Source: Mesorhizobium sp. WSM4306 (GTDB lineage Bacteria > Pseudomonadota > Alphaproteobacteria > Rhizobiales > Rhizobiaceae). From it: 64,000 nt of DNA. The position numbers and the translations under genes are program-made. Below the pieces are notes generated by a model that saw only the letters and a list, made by a program, of their open reading frames with translations, was not told the DNA's origin and made no database searches. The first letter of the stretch is position 1, and every line of letters begins with the position of its first letter. Location: contig NZ_VFTC01000031.1 of NCBI RefSeq assembly GCF_007003975.1, positions 1-64,000 of the forward strand. The letters are read 5' to 3'. Shown piece by piece: positions 51,017-59,162 of this stretch.

Positions 51017-52141
51017 TTACTGCGTCAGAACGTTGCTGATCTCGACCATGTTGGAACGCACGCGAAGGACGTAGAAGCCCATCGTCGTCAGATGCGTCGG
51101 CATGATCCAGCCATCCTCCCGGCCATTGGCGATGATGAAGGGCTGGATGCGCAGCGCCGAGACGAATTGCGAATCCATCGTGTCCCACAGATTGCCGAGA
51201 TGCTTTTCCTTGATCACGTCGTCGAAGTCGGCCTGGGCGCCCTTCATCAGACCGTAATAGGCATAGAGCTGGCCATAGGCGAACCAGAAGCGGTCGTCGG
51301 CGCGGAAGTCGAACCAGCCATCGTTGTGGTTTTCGGCACGCTCCTTGAGGATCGCCGAGGTCGAACCGATGTCGGAGGAGATGCGGTCTATATACTGCTT
51401 CAGATTGTCGGCACGGGCGTCGAACGTCGCCTGGCAGGTGGCCAGGCGGGCGTTGAAGGAGCGCAGCTTGTTGACGGCATCGCGATAATAGCTCGGCGTC
51501 GGCGTCTTCGGTCCGAACGGGTTCAGGCCGAAATACCAGGTTTCCTCGTCGAACTGCAGATTGCCGCGCGCATCCTGCAGATCGGCGTCGATCTGCGATG
51601 TCGTACGCACGCGGCCGAGATTGTCGGCAAGCTCGGTGGCGGTGCGCCGCACCGCCTGGTTGATGCCGCGCTGGAATGAAGCCTTGTTATCCATGAACGG
51701 CGTGTGATCCCAGTCGACGCCGAACAGGCCGAGCTTGTAGAGGATCATCGACGAGATCCAGGCATTCTGGTTGACGTTGAAGTCGGTCAGGTCGGCCGCG
51801 ACCTGGGCGATGCCCGAATTGCCGCAGGTCTTGGCGGTCTCGGTGCCGGCGCCGGCCGCGACCTGTTCGCCGGCGGAAATGTTGCGGTTCTCGAAGGTGT
51901 ATTTGTCGACGTAGTTGGGGTCGAACTTGTTCCACCACTGGGTGGCGTAGAAGAAGTTGGCGTAGAGGCCGATCAGTACCAGCAAAGCCAGGCCGACCAC
52001 CGCCTTCAGGATCCAGCCGCGCTGCGTATACCAGCGCCCGGCCCATAAGAACGGCCACAGGATCGCGCCGATGACAAGGCCGATACCGCGGCCGATCCAT
52101 TGGAAGATGCGGGTGAAGAAATTCACGATCGGATCAAGCAT
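51017..52141 (-). CDS. DUF2333-like membrane protein of the ATPase cluster
   Basis: This 374-residue protein has a hydrophobic N-terminus (about 10-35) and a clear membrane helix near residues 44-67 (ILKAVVGLALLVLIGLYANF). A large polar domain of about 300 residues follows, predicted periplasmic, ending VLRVRSNMVEISNVLTQ. The character matches DUF2333, whose function is unknown. It is the last of the five same-strand genes and the only membrane-anchored one, so it may tether the complex to the inner membrane (inference). Confidence 0.75.
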   Translation of the reverse strand: MLDPIVNFFTRIFQWIGRGIGLVIGAILWPFLWAGRWYTQRGWILKAVVGLALLVLIGLYANFFYATQWWNKFDPNYVDKYTFENRNISAGEQVAAGAGTETAKTCGNSGIAQVAADLTDFNVNQNAWISSMILYKLGLFGVDWDHTPFMDNKASFQRGINQAVRRTATELADNLGRVRTTSQIDADLQDARGNLQFDEETWYFGLNPFGPKTPTPSYYRDAVNKLRSFNARLATCQATFDARADNLKQYIDRISSDIGSTSAILKERAENHNDGWFDFRADDRFWFAYGQLYAYYGLMKGAQADFDDVIKEKHLGNLWDTMDSQFVSALRIQPFIIANGREDGWIMPTHLTTMGFYVLRVRSNMVEISNVLTQ

Positions 52142-52159
52142 GGCTTACATCACCCCTCG

Positions 52160-52202
52160 GCATGATGCCAAAAAGTTGCAGACTTTTTGGACAACATCAT
52201 GC
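52160..52202. repeat. Short palindromic repeat within the ATPase cluster
   Basis: The outer arms are GCATGATG (52160-52167) and CATCATGC (52195-52202). The inner arms are CCAAAAAGT (52168-52176) and ACTTTTTGG (52182-52190). It lies in the 103-bp gap between the DUF6638-like and DUF2333-like genes and resembles a miniature form of the other rhizobial palindromes in the window. Confidence 0.75.
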
Positions 52203-52244
52203 GCCAAAACAATAAGTTAGAACGAAATGACGGCTCATTTCGTT

Positions 52245-53570
52245 TTAGTCAGTCAAGCCGTAAAGGCGCGTGCGAAACGCCACCTTGTCTTTCAAATATG
52301 TGGTTTTCAGAACGTCCACAACATGCGATCGCCAGGCGTCGCTGTAGCCGTCATAGTCCTTGTAGAAGCCGGGCTTGTTGAAGACGTAGCGCGAGACGAA
52401 GTCCTGCGGCACGAAATCCGAGATCAGCTGGTTGGTTAGCCAGGCGTCGGGGTGGTCGGGCTTGCCGCGCACGACCAGGAAGCGCTGGCGCGGCGCGACA
52501 TCCTCGATCTTGAGATGGCCGAGCTGGGCGATTTCGCGCTTGGCGGCGTTGAGGAAGGGAAAATTGCCGTCGCTGGTGATGAGATCAGCATGGCCGTGGA
52601 TCCAGGTCTGCAGCCAGACCTTGTCGACATCAGTCAAATTGCGGTTCGGTTCGGTGTCACGGATCAGGGAGCGCACAACCGTCTCGGCGCGATGCTCGAG
52701 ATAGCCCGAGCTTTCGACCCATGACGCCCGCGGCAGTTCGATGCGGCCGGTGCTGGCCAGAAATTTGAACACCTTGTCGGCATCGTTGATTGAGAGGTAG
52801 CTGACCTGCCAGGGCCGCGAGCGGCGGAAGCCGGGTGCGGCTGGGTCGCCGATGACCGTCGTCATATCAGGATCGACGAAGACGTAGAGGCCGCCGAAAT
52901 GGCTGGTCCAATAGGCGTTGTGGCGGAAGATCACCTGGTCGGGCACCAGCGCGTTTTCTCTGATATCGCCACAGACCTTGGCGAGATCGACCATGCGGGT
53001 CAGCATGGCGTTGTCGCGCCAGGCGTCCGGCTCCTGCTTCAGCCGGTCGACAAGCTTGCCGAGCTCGGCGGCCTTGCCCAGCACGTCCTCGGCCGACAGC
53101 ACCTTGAACTCGACCTGGCTGATCGACAGCAGATCCTCGATGTCGTTGACCACGGGGACGGAATCTTCGATCTCGCCGTAGATGACGTCCTTGATGGTCA
53201 GCGCGTCGATGGCGCGCTGGTTCTTGGACATGAATTCGAACATCAGCTGCGAGGTGTTGGAGAAGGCGGTGTGCACCACCGGCAGGTCGATCTGCGACGG
53301 CGTCAGAATGATGAAGCGACGGTTGACCTCATTGGGATCGAGATAGTCATAATCGCCGCATTCCTCGGCCACCTCGGGCGAAAAGCCGGTGCGGTCGATC
53401 TGGAAACTCTTTAGTTTGGTCGGCTTCAACCCGAAGGCAACAAGCGCCTTGTTGTAGCGCTGGACGAGATGCGCCTCATCGACGGCGAGCAGGCGGCCGT
53501 AGATCAGCTCGTTGTCACGGAGAAGGTCGGGTTTCTTGGCGGGTTTCATGTCGATAAGTCCGACAGGCAT
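52245..53570 (-). CDS. DUF6638-like protein of the ATPase cluster
   Basis: This 441-residue soluble protein has no signal peptide or membrane helix. Landmarks are IDRTGFSPEVAEECGDYDYL, SRPWQVSYLSINDADKVFKF and PQDFVSRYVFNKPGFYKDYD. It fits DUF6638, a family without known function; no catalytic motif is recognised. ATG 53549 is an alternative start. The DUF559 cassette separates it from the ATPase gene, which is otherwise its direct neighbour on the same strand. Confidence 0.72.
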   Translation of the reverse strand: MPVGLIDMKPAKKPDLLRDNELIYGRLLAVDEAHLVQRYNKALVAFGLKPTKLKSFQIDRTGFSPEVAEECGDYDYLDPNEVNRRFIILTPSQIDLPVVHTAFSNTSQLMFEFMSKNQRAIDALTIKDVIYGEIEDSVPVVNDIEDLLSISQVEFKVLSAEDVLGKAAELGKLVDRLKQEPDAWRDNAMLTRMVDLAKVCGDIRENALVPDQVIFRHNAYWTSHFGGLYVFVDPDMTTVIGDPAAPGFRRSRPWQVSYLSINDADKVFKFLASTGRIELPRASWVESSGYLEHRAETVVRSLIRDTEPNRNLTDVDKVWLQTWIHGHADLITSDGNFPFLNAAKREIAQLGHLKIEDVAPRQRFLVVRGKPDHPDAWLTNQLISDFVPQDFVSRYVFNKPGFYKDYDGYSDAWRSHVVDVLKTTYLKDKVAFRTRLYGLTD

Positions 53571-53585
53571 TGCCTGCTGAGGCGA

Positions 53586-54142
53586 GGCACCAACGCTGAC
53601 GACCCCCTCTCCCCGTTCTTCACGGGGAGAGGGTAAGGGTGAGGGGCGGCGCTAACCGTCAAGGACATGTCTCCCCATAACCTTCGGCGGCAACAAATCG
53701 AACATCATACGTCTCGATACGGCGATCGAGCCGCTGTTCAAGGGCCGCCAATATAGTCTCGAGTACTGCATCCCGATCCTTCAAGACGTCGACGTTCCAA
53801 AAGCGAAGTACGGACCAACCATTTGAAATCATGAAACGATCACGAACTTGATCATATTTGTTGTTAGTGTGTTGACTGCCATCCACCTCGACAACCAACG
53901 GGCATTCCCTGCAGGCGAAATCGGCAAAGTAAGTGCCTATTGGAAATTGACGCACAAATTTGTGGCCGTTGAGCCTGCGGTCGCGCAATTCCATCCAAAG
54001 TGCTGTCTCCGCGTCGTTGTCCGACTGCCGAAGGCGTCTTGCCCGTTTCGTTGTTGAGATTTCTGGTCCACGCATGCGCTGCCCCTCACCCTTACCCTCT
54101 CCCCGTGAAGAACGGGGAGAGGGGGGCGTCAGCGCTGGTGAC
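53586..54142. mobile_element. DUF559 gene cassette bounded by long inverted repeats
   Basis: A perfect 45-bp inverted repeat occupies 53603-53647 and 54081-54125. With a few mismatches it extends outward to about 53586 and 54142 (outer part near CGTCAGCG-TGGTG). Each arm folds on itself through CTCTCCCCGT / ACGGGGAGAG. The unit encloses one gene of the DUF559 endonuclease-like family and stands between genes of a co-linear cluster. Such G/C-rich repeats are common beside DUF559 genes in alphaproteobacteria. No transposase is present and target-site duplications were not identified. Confidence 0.65.
53659..54075 (-). CDS. DUF559 (Vsr-like endonuclease fold) protein
   Basis: This 138-residue protein has the DUF559 pattern: ARRLRQSDNDAETALWMELR, FVRQFPIGTYFADFAC, LVVEVDGSQH and RDRFMISNGWSVLRFWN. 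The FAD-CR-x-LVVEVDGSQH acidic pair resembles the catalytic core of PD-(D/E)XK and Vsr nucleases. Members are widespread and uncharacterised. Start 54075 uses GAGGGG, which lies inside the right inverted repeat. A longer frame upstream would read through that repeat and is not supported. Confidence 0.85.
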   Translation of the reverse strand: MRGPEISTTKRARRLRQSDNDAETALWMELRDRRLNGHKFVRQFPIGTYFADFACRECPLVVEVDGSQHTNNKYDQVRDRFMISNGWSVLRFWNVDVLKDRDAVLETILAALEQRLDRRIETYDVRFVAAEGYGETCP

Positions 54143-54176
54143 AAGCCTTTCAACACCTGCGGGCTCCGAAGGAACT

Positions 54177-56087
54177 TCACGCATTCCACAGCCCCTTCTT
54201 CTTCATCTCCTCCATCTCACGACCCGCCCGTTCGCGCAGCCGCGCATCGCGGAGCAGCTTCTCGACCGCCGCATCGTCCGACTTGTCGGAATAGCGGAAT
54301 TCGGAATCGGCGTAGCGGTTGATCTCCTGCATGACCATGTCCATCGAGAACGGCCCGCGCAGTTCCTCGATCATGGCTTTCTTCTCGTCGTAGCCCTTGT
54401 GCATGAAGGCTTCCGGTTTCTCGAACCAGTCGTCGGGAAGCTCAATGTCCATGGCGCGCATCTTGATGGCGTCGGTGACGTTCTTGATGGCGCGGCCGGT
54501 GAAGCGCGGCTCGGCGTCCTTGATCAGGTGCAGGTACGTGCCGATGTCGGCCATCGATTTCGGCGCGCCGTTTTCCTTCATGTAGCGCTCATAGACCTTC
54601 ATCAGCCCGTCTTCCCTAGGCTTCTCATGCTCCTCATAGGCCTCGGTCACAGCACGCTGGATTTCCTGCGCGGCATAGAGCTTGTGGTCGCCGAGCGGGA
54701 TCTTGTGGTTCTTGCCGGCAAGCAAAACGAAGATGTCGATATAGTCGTCGCGGCTCTGCGGGCCGTCGACCAGCCAGCGGGCGCCGGCGCGCTGGCGCAG
54801 GGCGTCGTCGACATTTTCGGGATAGTTGGAGAACATGCCGAAGCAGCAATTGCCGCGCACCACGGTGCCGGCGCCGGCAAAGGCATCCATCAGGACGCCG
54901 GTGATTTCCTGCTGGCCGGCCGAGGCGCGGTCGTCGGAGCGGCGTGCCGCCACCTGGTCGATGTCGTCGATGGTGCCGAAGCCGATGACGCGCGGGTTCA
55001 AGACATTGTTTATGAACTGGCGACAGTTCTGGCCTGACTTGCCCTGGTAGGACGAAATCTGGTCGACGCCGAAATTCTCATAGGCGAAGGGATAGCCGGC
55101 GACCTGGCAGTAGCCGTTGACCAGGCCCGCGATCATCTGGATCAGCGTCGTCTTGCCGGTGCCCGGCGCGCCGTCGCCGATGAAGGTGAAGAGGAAACCG
55201 CCGAGTTCGACGAAAGGATTCAGCTCGCGCTCGAAATCATAGGCCATCAGCATCTTGGCGAGCTTGACCGACTGGTATTTGGCAATGTGGTTGCCGACGA
55301 CCTCTTCCGGCTTTTTGAAGGTCATCACCAGCGGCTTGGAGCGCTTGCCCGGCGCGACGTCGAAGCCGTCCAGGGTGAAATCGTCAGTGTCGATGCGGAT
55401 ATGAGCGTTCTCGAATGGGCCGATACCATCGAAGCGGCCTTTGCGGGCCAAGAGCCCATCGATCGCGACGCGCGCGAAAGCACGTGCTCGCGTCGTCAGA
55501 TCGCCGTCGTCCTTGGAGCCTGCAATCGCCTTGTCCAGCCCGGCGACGATCGACTTCACCGCGTCCTGCGGTGTGTCGAACAGGAAGTCGGGTTCGGGGA
55601 TGTCGTTGGGCGCCTCGCCGTCGCTGTCGATCAGCTGGAACAGGTAAGAGGCGAGGCTGAAGGCCGAAACGTAAGCCGAGGCTGACAGAAGCTTCTTGAA
55701 GGTCGCCGCCTCATCGCCCTCCAGCGGTGCGCGGGTGTTCTTGGCCTGCAGGCTTTCGAGGTCTGAGCCCTCAGCGAAGACGTCGGAGATGGCGAGCGCA
55801 ATCGCCAGGCCACGCCGAGCGCGGAACAGCAGCGTATGCTGTGCGATGCTCATCAGTTGGTCGTCGGGATGGATGGCGGCGACGGTCTTGGTCAGCTCGA
55901 CCTCGCGGGTGCGGCGCACCGAGCCGACCGAGACGGTCGAGACGAAGCGGCGATTGGTGCCGGCAAGGGCGGTGCCGGATTCGCGCGAAGGGTCTTCCAG
56001 CACGACGACGCGGGTGATGAAGCTCTGCGCGGTGGCGCGGTGCTTTTCGATCGCGGCTTCCGGGATGGTGGTCAGGCCGGTGTCCAT
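54177..56087 (-). CDS. AAA+ ATPase of an uncharacterised five-gene cluster
   Basis: This 636-residue protein has an N-terminal part of about 290 residues with no recognised domain, followed by an AAA+ module. The module has Walker A GDGAPGTGKTT (304-314, Lys312), Walker B FGTIDDID (370-377), sensor-1 SNYPENVDDALRQR (Asn421, likely arginine finger Arg433) and helical C-terminal sequence ending RERAGREMEEMKKKGLWNA. No protease or helicase domain is fused. It is the probable engine of the cluster, remodelling or assembling the partner proteins (inference). GGAG precedes the ATG; the previous gene ends 24 bp upstream. Confidence 0.88.
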   Translation of the reverse strand: MDTGLTTIPEAAIEKHRATAQSFITRVVVLEDPSRESGTALAGTNRRFVSTVSVGSVRRTREVELTKTVAAIHPDDQLMSIAQHTLLFRARRGLAIALAISDVFAEGSDLESLQAKNTRAPLEGDEAATFKKLLSASAYVSAFSLASYLFQLIDSDGEAPNDIPEPDFLFDTPQDAVKSIVAGLDKAIAGSKDDGDLTTRARAFARVAIDGLLARKGRFDGIGPFENAHIRIDTDDFTLDGFDVAPGKRSKPLVMTFKKPEEVVGNHIAKYQSVKLAKMLMAYDFERELNPFVELGGFLFTFIGDGAPGTGKTTLIQMIAGLVNGYCQVAGYPFAYENFGVDQISSYQGKSGQNCRQFINNVLNPRVIGFGTIDDIDQVAARRSDDRASAGQQEITGVLMDAFAGAGTVVRGNCCFGMFSNYPENVDDALRQRAGARWLVDGPQSRDDYIDIFVLLAGKNHKIPLGDHKLYAAQEIQRAVTEAYEEHEKPREDGLMKVYERYMKENGAPKSMADIGTYLHLIKDAEPRFTGRAIKNVTDAIKMRAMDIELPDDWFEKPEAFMHKGYDEKKAMIEELRGPFSMDMVMQEINRYADSEFRYSDKSDDAAVEKLLRDARLRERAGREMEEMKKKGLWNA

Positions 56088-56111
56088 GAAGGATGCTCCG
56101 TGGTGTGACGG

Positions 56112-57257
56112 TCAGACGTCTGAGATGACCTGTCCGTTGGACAGGATGTGGACCTTGTAGCCGGAAAAGATCTTCTGCGCCTCCCCGGCGGCGTAGAGTG
56201 CCTGATAGGCTTCGTGCGGGATCAGCGCGTGGTTCTCGTAGCTCGACACGCCCTGGCGCGCGGCTTCGAGATCGTCGGTATTGATGAAGAATTCCTGGGT
56301 CGTCTTCTCGCTGGAAAACAGGCCCTTGCGGCCGGGTTTCTCGCCTTTGGAATAGACCTCCTGGATGGTCCAGGTGAGCAGCCAGGCATTTTCGGGCTTG
56401 CGCACCTTGGCCAGTACCTCGGTCACCGTCGAATTGTTGTCGGTAATCCCTGAGGAATAGAAGGGGCCAAGCACGACGCGGCGCAATTGCTTGGGGTGCA
56501 GCGGCTCGAAATCCTTGTCGAGATTGACCGCAATCGTCGCCGGCGACAGCGTGTAGGCGGAATTCTTTTCGGTAAAATCGTCGAAGCGGTGGGCGAGTTC
56601 GGGGTTGAGCAGGCCATCGACGGGCAGCGGGATGTCGACGCGCTCGTTGAGCTTGCCGTTGCTGTCGACAAGCTGGCGGATCATGGCTTCGGAGGAATCC
56701 TCCACCGTCACCATGTAGATCAGCGGCAGGTTGGCGCTGCCGTCGAAGCTTGCCCAGTGCACGAGGTAATAGGGCCGGAAGGTTTTTGGATTGACCGAGA
56801 CCTTGGCCGTCTGCGCCAGCGAGAACGGGCCGAAGGTCTGCTCGCTCTTGACGTCTTCGAGATAGAGCCGCTCGGCCATCGACTTCTGCAGCGCCTCGGG
56901 GAACTCCTTGTGGCGCAGAATGAAGTCGGCCATTTCCTCGCGCAATTCGCCGGCGAGCGGGATGTTGGCCAGCCGCGCGTCGGCCTGGCGGCGGTCGTTT
57001 TCCAGTTCGAGCAGGTTCTGGAAGACGGGATAGCCGCTGTCGGCTCGCGAAATGCGGAACGTGTCCATGAAGCCGAGCCGGTTGCGCCAGCAGGAGAACG
57101 ACTTGTCCAGCCGGGCAATGTATTCGGCGACGATCTTGGCGACGATGCCGTGCCGGTAAAGCGGCGAGCGGTCGTCGCGCATGAACACTTCAAGGCCGCT
57201 GAGTGCGGCGGTGATGGCGGAAAAATAGCGCGCCGCCGCTTCGTTTTCGGGAGTCAT
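56112..57257 (-). CDS. Protein of unknown family in the ATPase cluster
   Basis: This 381-residue soluble protein has a helical N-terminus with SFSCWRNRLGFMDTFRISRA and later strands with PYYLVHWASFDGSANLPLIY, VDIPLPVDGLLNPELAHRFD and LRRVVLGPFYSSGITDNNST. It contains no motif I recognise. It lies between the coiled-coil gene (28 bp upstream) and the AAA+ gene (24 bp downstream), spacing that indicates one operon and a shared role. Confidence 0.72.
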   Translation of the reverse strand: MTPENEAAARYFSAITAALSGLEVFMRDDRSPLYRHGIVAKIVAEYIARLDKSFSCWRNRLGFMDTFRISRADSGYPVFQNLLELENDRRQADARLANIPLAGELREEMADFILRHKEFPEALQKSMAERLYLEDVKSEQTFGPFSLAQTAKVSVNPKTFRPYYLVHWASFDGSANLPLIYMVTVEDSSEAMIRQLVDSNGKLNERVDIPLPVDGLLNPELAHRFDDFTEKNSAYTLSPATIAVNLDKDFEPLHPKQLRRVVLGPFYSSGITDNNSTVTEVLAKVRKPENAWLLTWTIQEVYSKGEKPGRKGLFSSEKTTQEFFINTDDLEAARQGVSSYENHALIPHEAYQALYAAGEAQKIFSGYKVHILSNGQVISDV

Positions 57258-57285
57258 GCCGGGTGTGCTCGCGTGCAGCCGCTCC

Positions 57286-58374
57286 TTACGATTGCACGTA
57301 GTTCGCCGAATTGTGCTTCTTCATCACGTCGTCGAAACGGCGGGCGAAGGCATCGTCGGCGAGCTTTTTGCGGCGCTGGATGTCGGCCGAGGCGACCATG
57401 TTCTTCTCGTGCATTTCGAGGAGATCGCCGATGTGCTTTTGCGAGGCGGCGCCAATGCCGGCCATGGTCTCTTCGGCGGTGTTGTCGACCTGGCTGCCCA
57501 GCGTGTTGATCTTGTGGGCGACGTCCTGCTGAGCGGCGGTCTTCAAAGAATCTTCCAGCGCCTTGTAGAGCACGATGCGCTGCTCTGTATCGATGGTCAG
57601 CTTGTTGATCAGCGTCGACTGCGCCGCGATCTGGTTGTTGAGTGAATCGACGAAGGTCTGGAACATCGAGGTGTAACGCTCAAGCGTCTGGCTTTCGGCC
57701 AGCAATTCCTGCTCCTTAGCCTGCTTTTCATTGTATTCGGTGGCCAGTTTCGAGCGTTCGCCCTCAAGCTGCGTGCGTTCCTTTTGGCTGGTCGAGGCCG
57801 CGATCTTGTTCTCGATGTCGAGCAGCAAGGGGTTGACCTCCTCGATGCGTTTTTGCACCGCTTCGAGGTTGGCCATGGTGGCCTTGCGGCGCTCGATCAC
57901 CTGCGACAGGCTGTTTTCGGAGGTCTTGTAGCGCTGGTCGAGGACCTCTTTCTGCGCCTTCAGGATGCCGACGATCGTGTCGGATTTGACCAGAAGCTCT
58001 TGCAGATTGCCGGCCAACGACATGTTGCGGACGCGGTCGGTGCGCATGCGCTGCTTGCGTTGCGCCGAGAAGACGCCGACGAAGCTTTCCCAGCCGGTGT
58101 AGTTCTTCATGCTCTCGAATTCGGTGCCGAAGACGTTGGTGGCGTCTTCCAAGCCGATGATCAGGTCGGCGATGTTGCCTTCCATCACCTTCTGCTGCTT
58201 CAGCACATCCTCGATGCGGGCATTCTCGATGTCGAAATTGGCGTCGCCGATCTTCTTGTCAGCAGTGGCCAAGGTATCAAGCACGGTGCCGGACTGCTCG
58301 ATCTTGGAGCGCATGTCCTGTACAACCTGCCTGGTCTTGGCAATTTCGGCATCGAAATTCTGCAATGTCGCCAT
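57286..58374 (-). CDS. Long coiled-coil protein, first gene of the ATPase cluster
   Basis: This 362-residue protein is helical almost throughout, with heptad-rich stretches from about residue 10 to 300 (IENKIAASTSQKERTQLEGE and neighbours) and no membrane segment. Its layout distantly recalls TelA-like tellurite resistance proteins, but no diagnostic motif proves this. A strong GGGAGG site precedes ATG 58374. It heads the five-gene run and could form a filament or adaptor for the ATPase (inference). Confidence 0.75.
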   Translation of the reverse strand: MATLQNFDAEIAKTRQVVQDMRSKIEQSGTVLDTLATADKKIGDANFDIENARIEDVLKQQKVMEGNIADLIIGLEDATNVFGTEFESMKNYTGWESFVGVFSAQRKQRMRTDRVRNMSLAGNLQELLVKSDTIVGILKAQKEVLDQRYKTSENSLSQVIERRKATMANLEAVQKRIEEVNPLLLDIENKIAASTSQKERTQLEGERSKLATEYNEKQAKEQELLAESQTLERYTSMFQTFVDSLNNQIAAQSTLINKLTIDTEQRIVLYKALEDSLKTAAQQDVAHKINTLGSQVDNTAEETMAGIGAASQKHIGDLLEMHEKNMVASADIQRRKKLADDAFARRFDDVMKKHNSANYVQS

Positions 58375-58695
58375 AGGGGCCTCCCGCTTCGGCTTCCGGT
58401 CGCTGGCTGCGAACAGCGGCGAATATATGTGGGGCATCCGGGGATTGAAAGACGCAAGACAAGACCCGCCCCGAAAACAAAAAAATCCGTCATCGTCTTG
58501 AAAGTCAATGAAGGCGGGGTCATGGCGTGAATAACCGGCCGGCCGGGCATTGTTCAACTGTCATTGAACTTTGACGCCGGCAAAGCAGTCGATCTCCGCT
58601 GGCGTCGATGTCCTGAAATTCGACTGACAACTCAACCGGTTGCAGGCGCGAGGCAGCTGGAGAAAGCCTCTCCGTCACGCAGCGCATCCAGTCGT
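58375..58695. promoter_or_regulatory. Promoter region of the ATPase cluster
   Basis: These 321 bp separate the cluster's first gene from the cytochrome c gene. On the minus strand a TTGACT -35-like hexamer lies near 58505. A perfect dyad GTTCAA-N6-TTGAAC (58552-58569) lies further upstream and could bind a regulator. No gene is seen. Confidence 0.4.
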
Positions 58696-59079
58696 TCAGG
58701 GCTTCGGATCGGCCTTCAGATAGGCGATGACGTTGGCAATGTCCTCGTCGCTGGTCAGGCCGGAGAAGGCCATCTTATTGCCGGGTACTTTCAGCTTGGG
58801 GGCGCTGAGATAGGCCTTGAGGTTGGCCTCGTCCCAGACGAGGCCGGCGGCACCGGCATCCTTCATGGCTTGCGAATAGTTGAAATTCTCGGCTGTGCCT
58901 GCGGTGCGGCCGACGACACCGAGGAGATGCGGCCCGATCTTGTCGCGGTCGGTTGCTGCCTCGTGGCAGGCCATGCAGCGATAGAACACCTTCTTGCCGA
59001 GTGTGGCGTCGCCGTCGGCCTGTGCGGCCGCGATACCGGCTAAGTAAATGACAAGTGCTGACGAAATGGCTCTAAGCAT
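58696..59079 (-). CDS. Class I cytochrome c (c2/c552-like)
   Basis: This 127-residue exported electron carrier has a signal peptide (LRAISSALVIYLAGIAAAQA), heme-binding CMACH near residues 35-39 and the axial methionine in GNKMAFSG near residue 102. It would shuttle electrons in the periplasm between a dehydrogenase or bc1 complex and an oxidase. It is a single gene. Confidence 0.95.
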   Translation of the reverse strand: MLRAISSALVIYLAGIAAAQADGDATLGKKVFYRCMACHEAATDRDKIGPHLLGVVGRTAGTAENFNYSQAMKDAGAAGLVWDEANLKAYLSAPKLKVPGNKMAFSGLTSDEDIANVIAYLKADPKP

Positions 59080-59162
59080 GGCGGTCCCCGGCTGGCTCTG
59101 GCTGCGGGCAAAGTAGGCTGCAGGGCCTTAACAAACGCCATAGGGCGTTGGGGATTGCCCTC

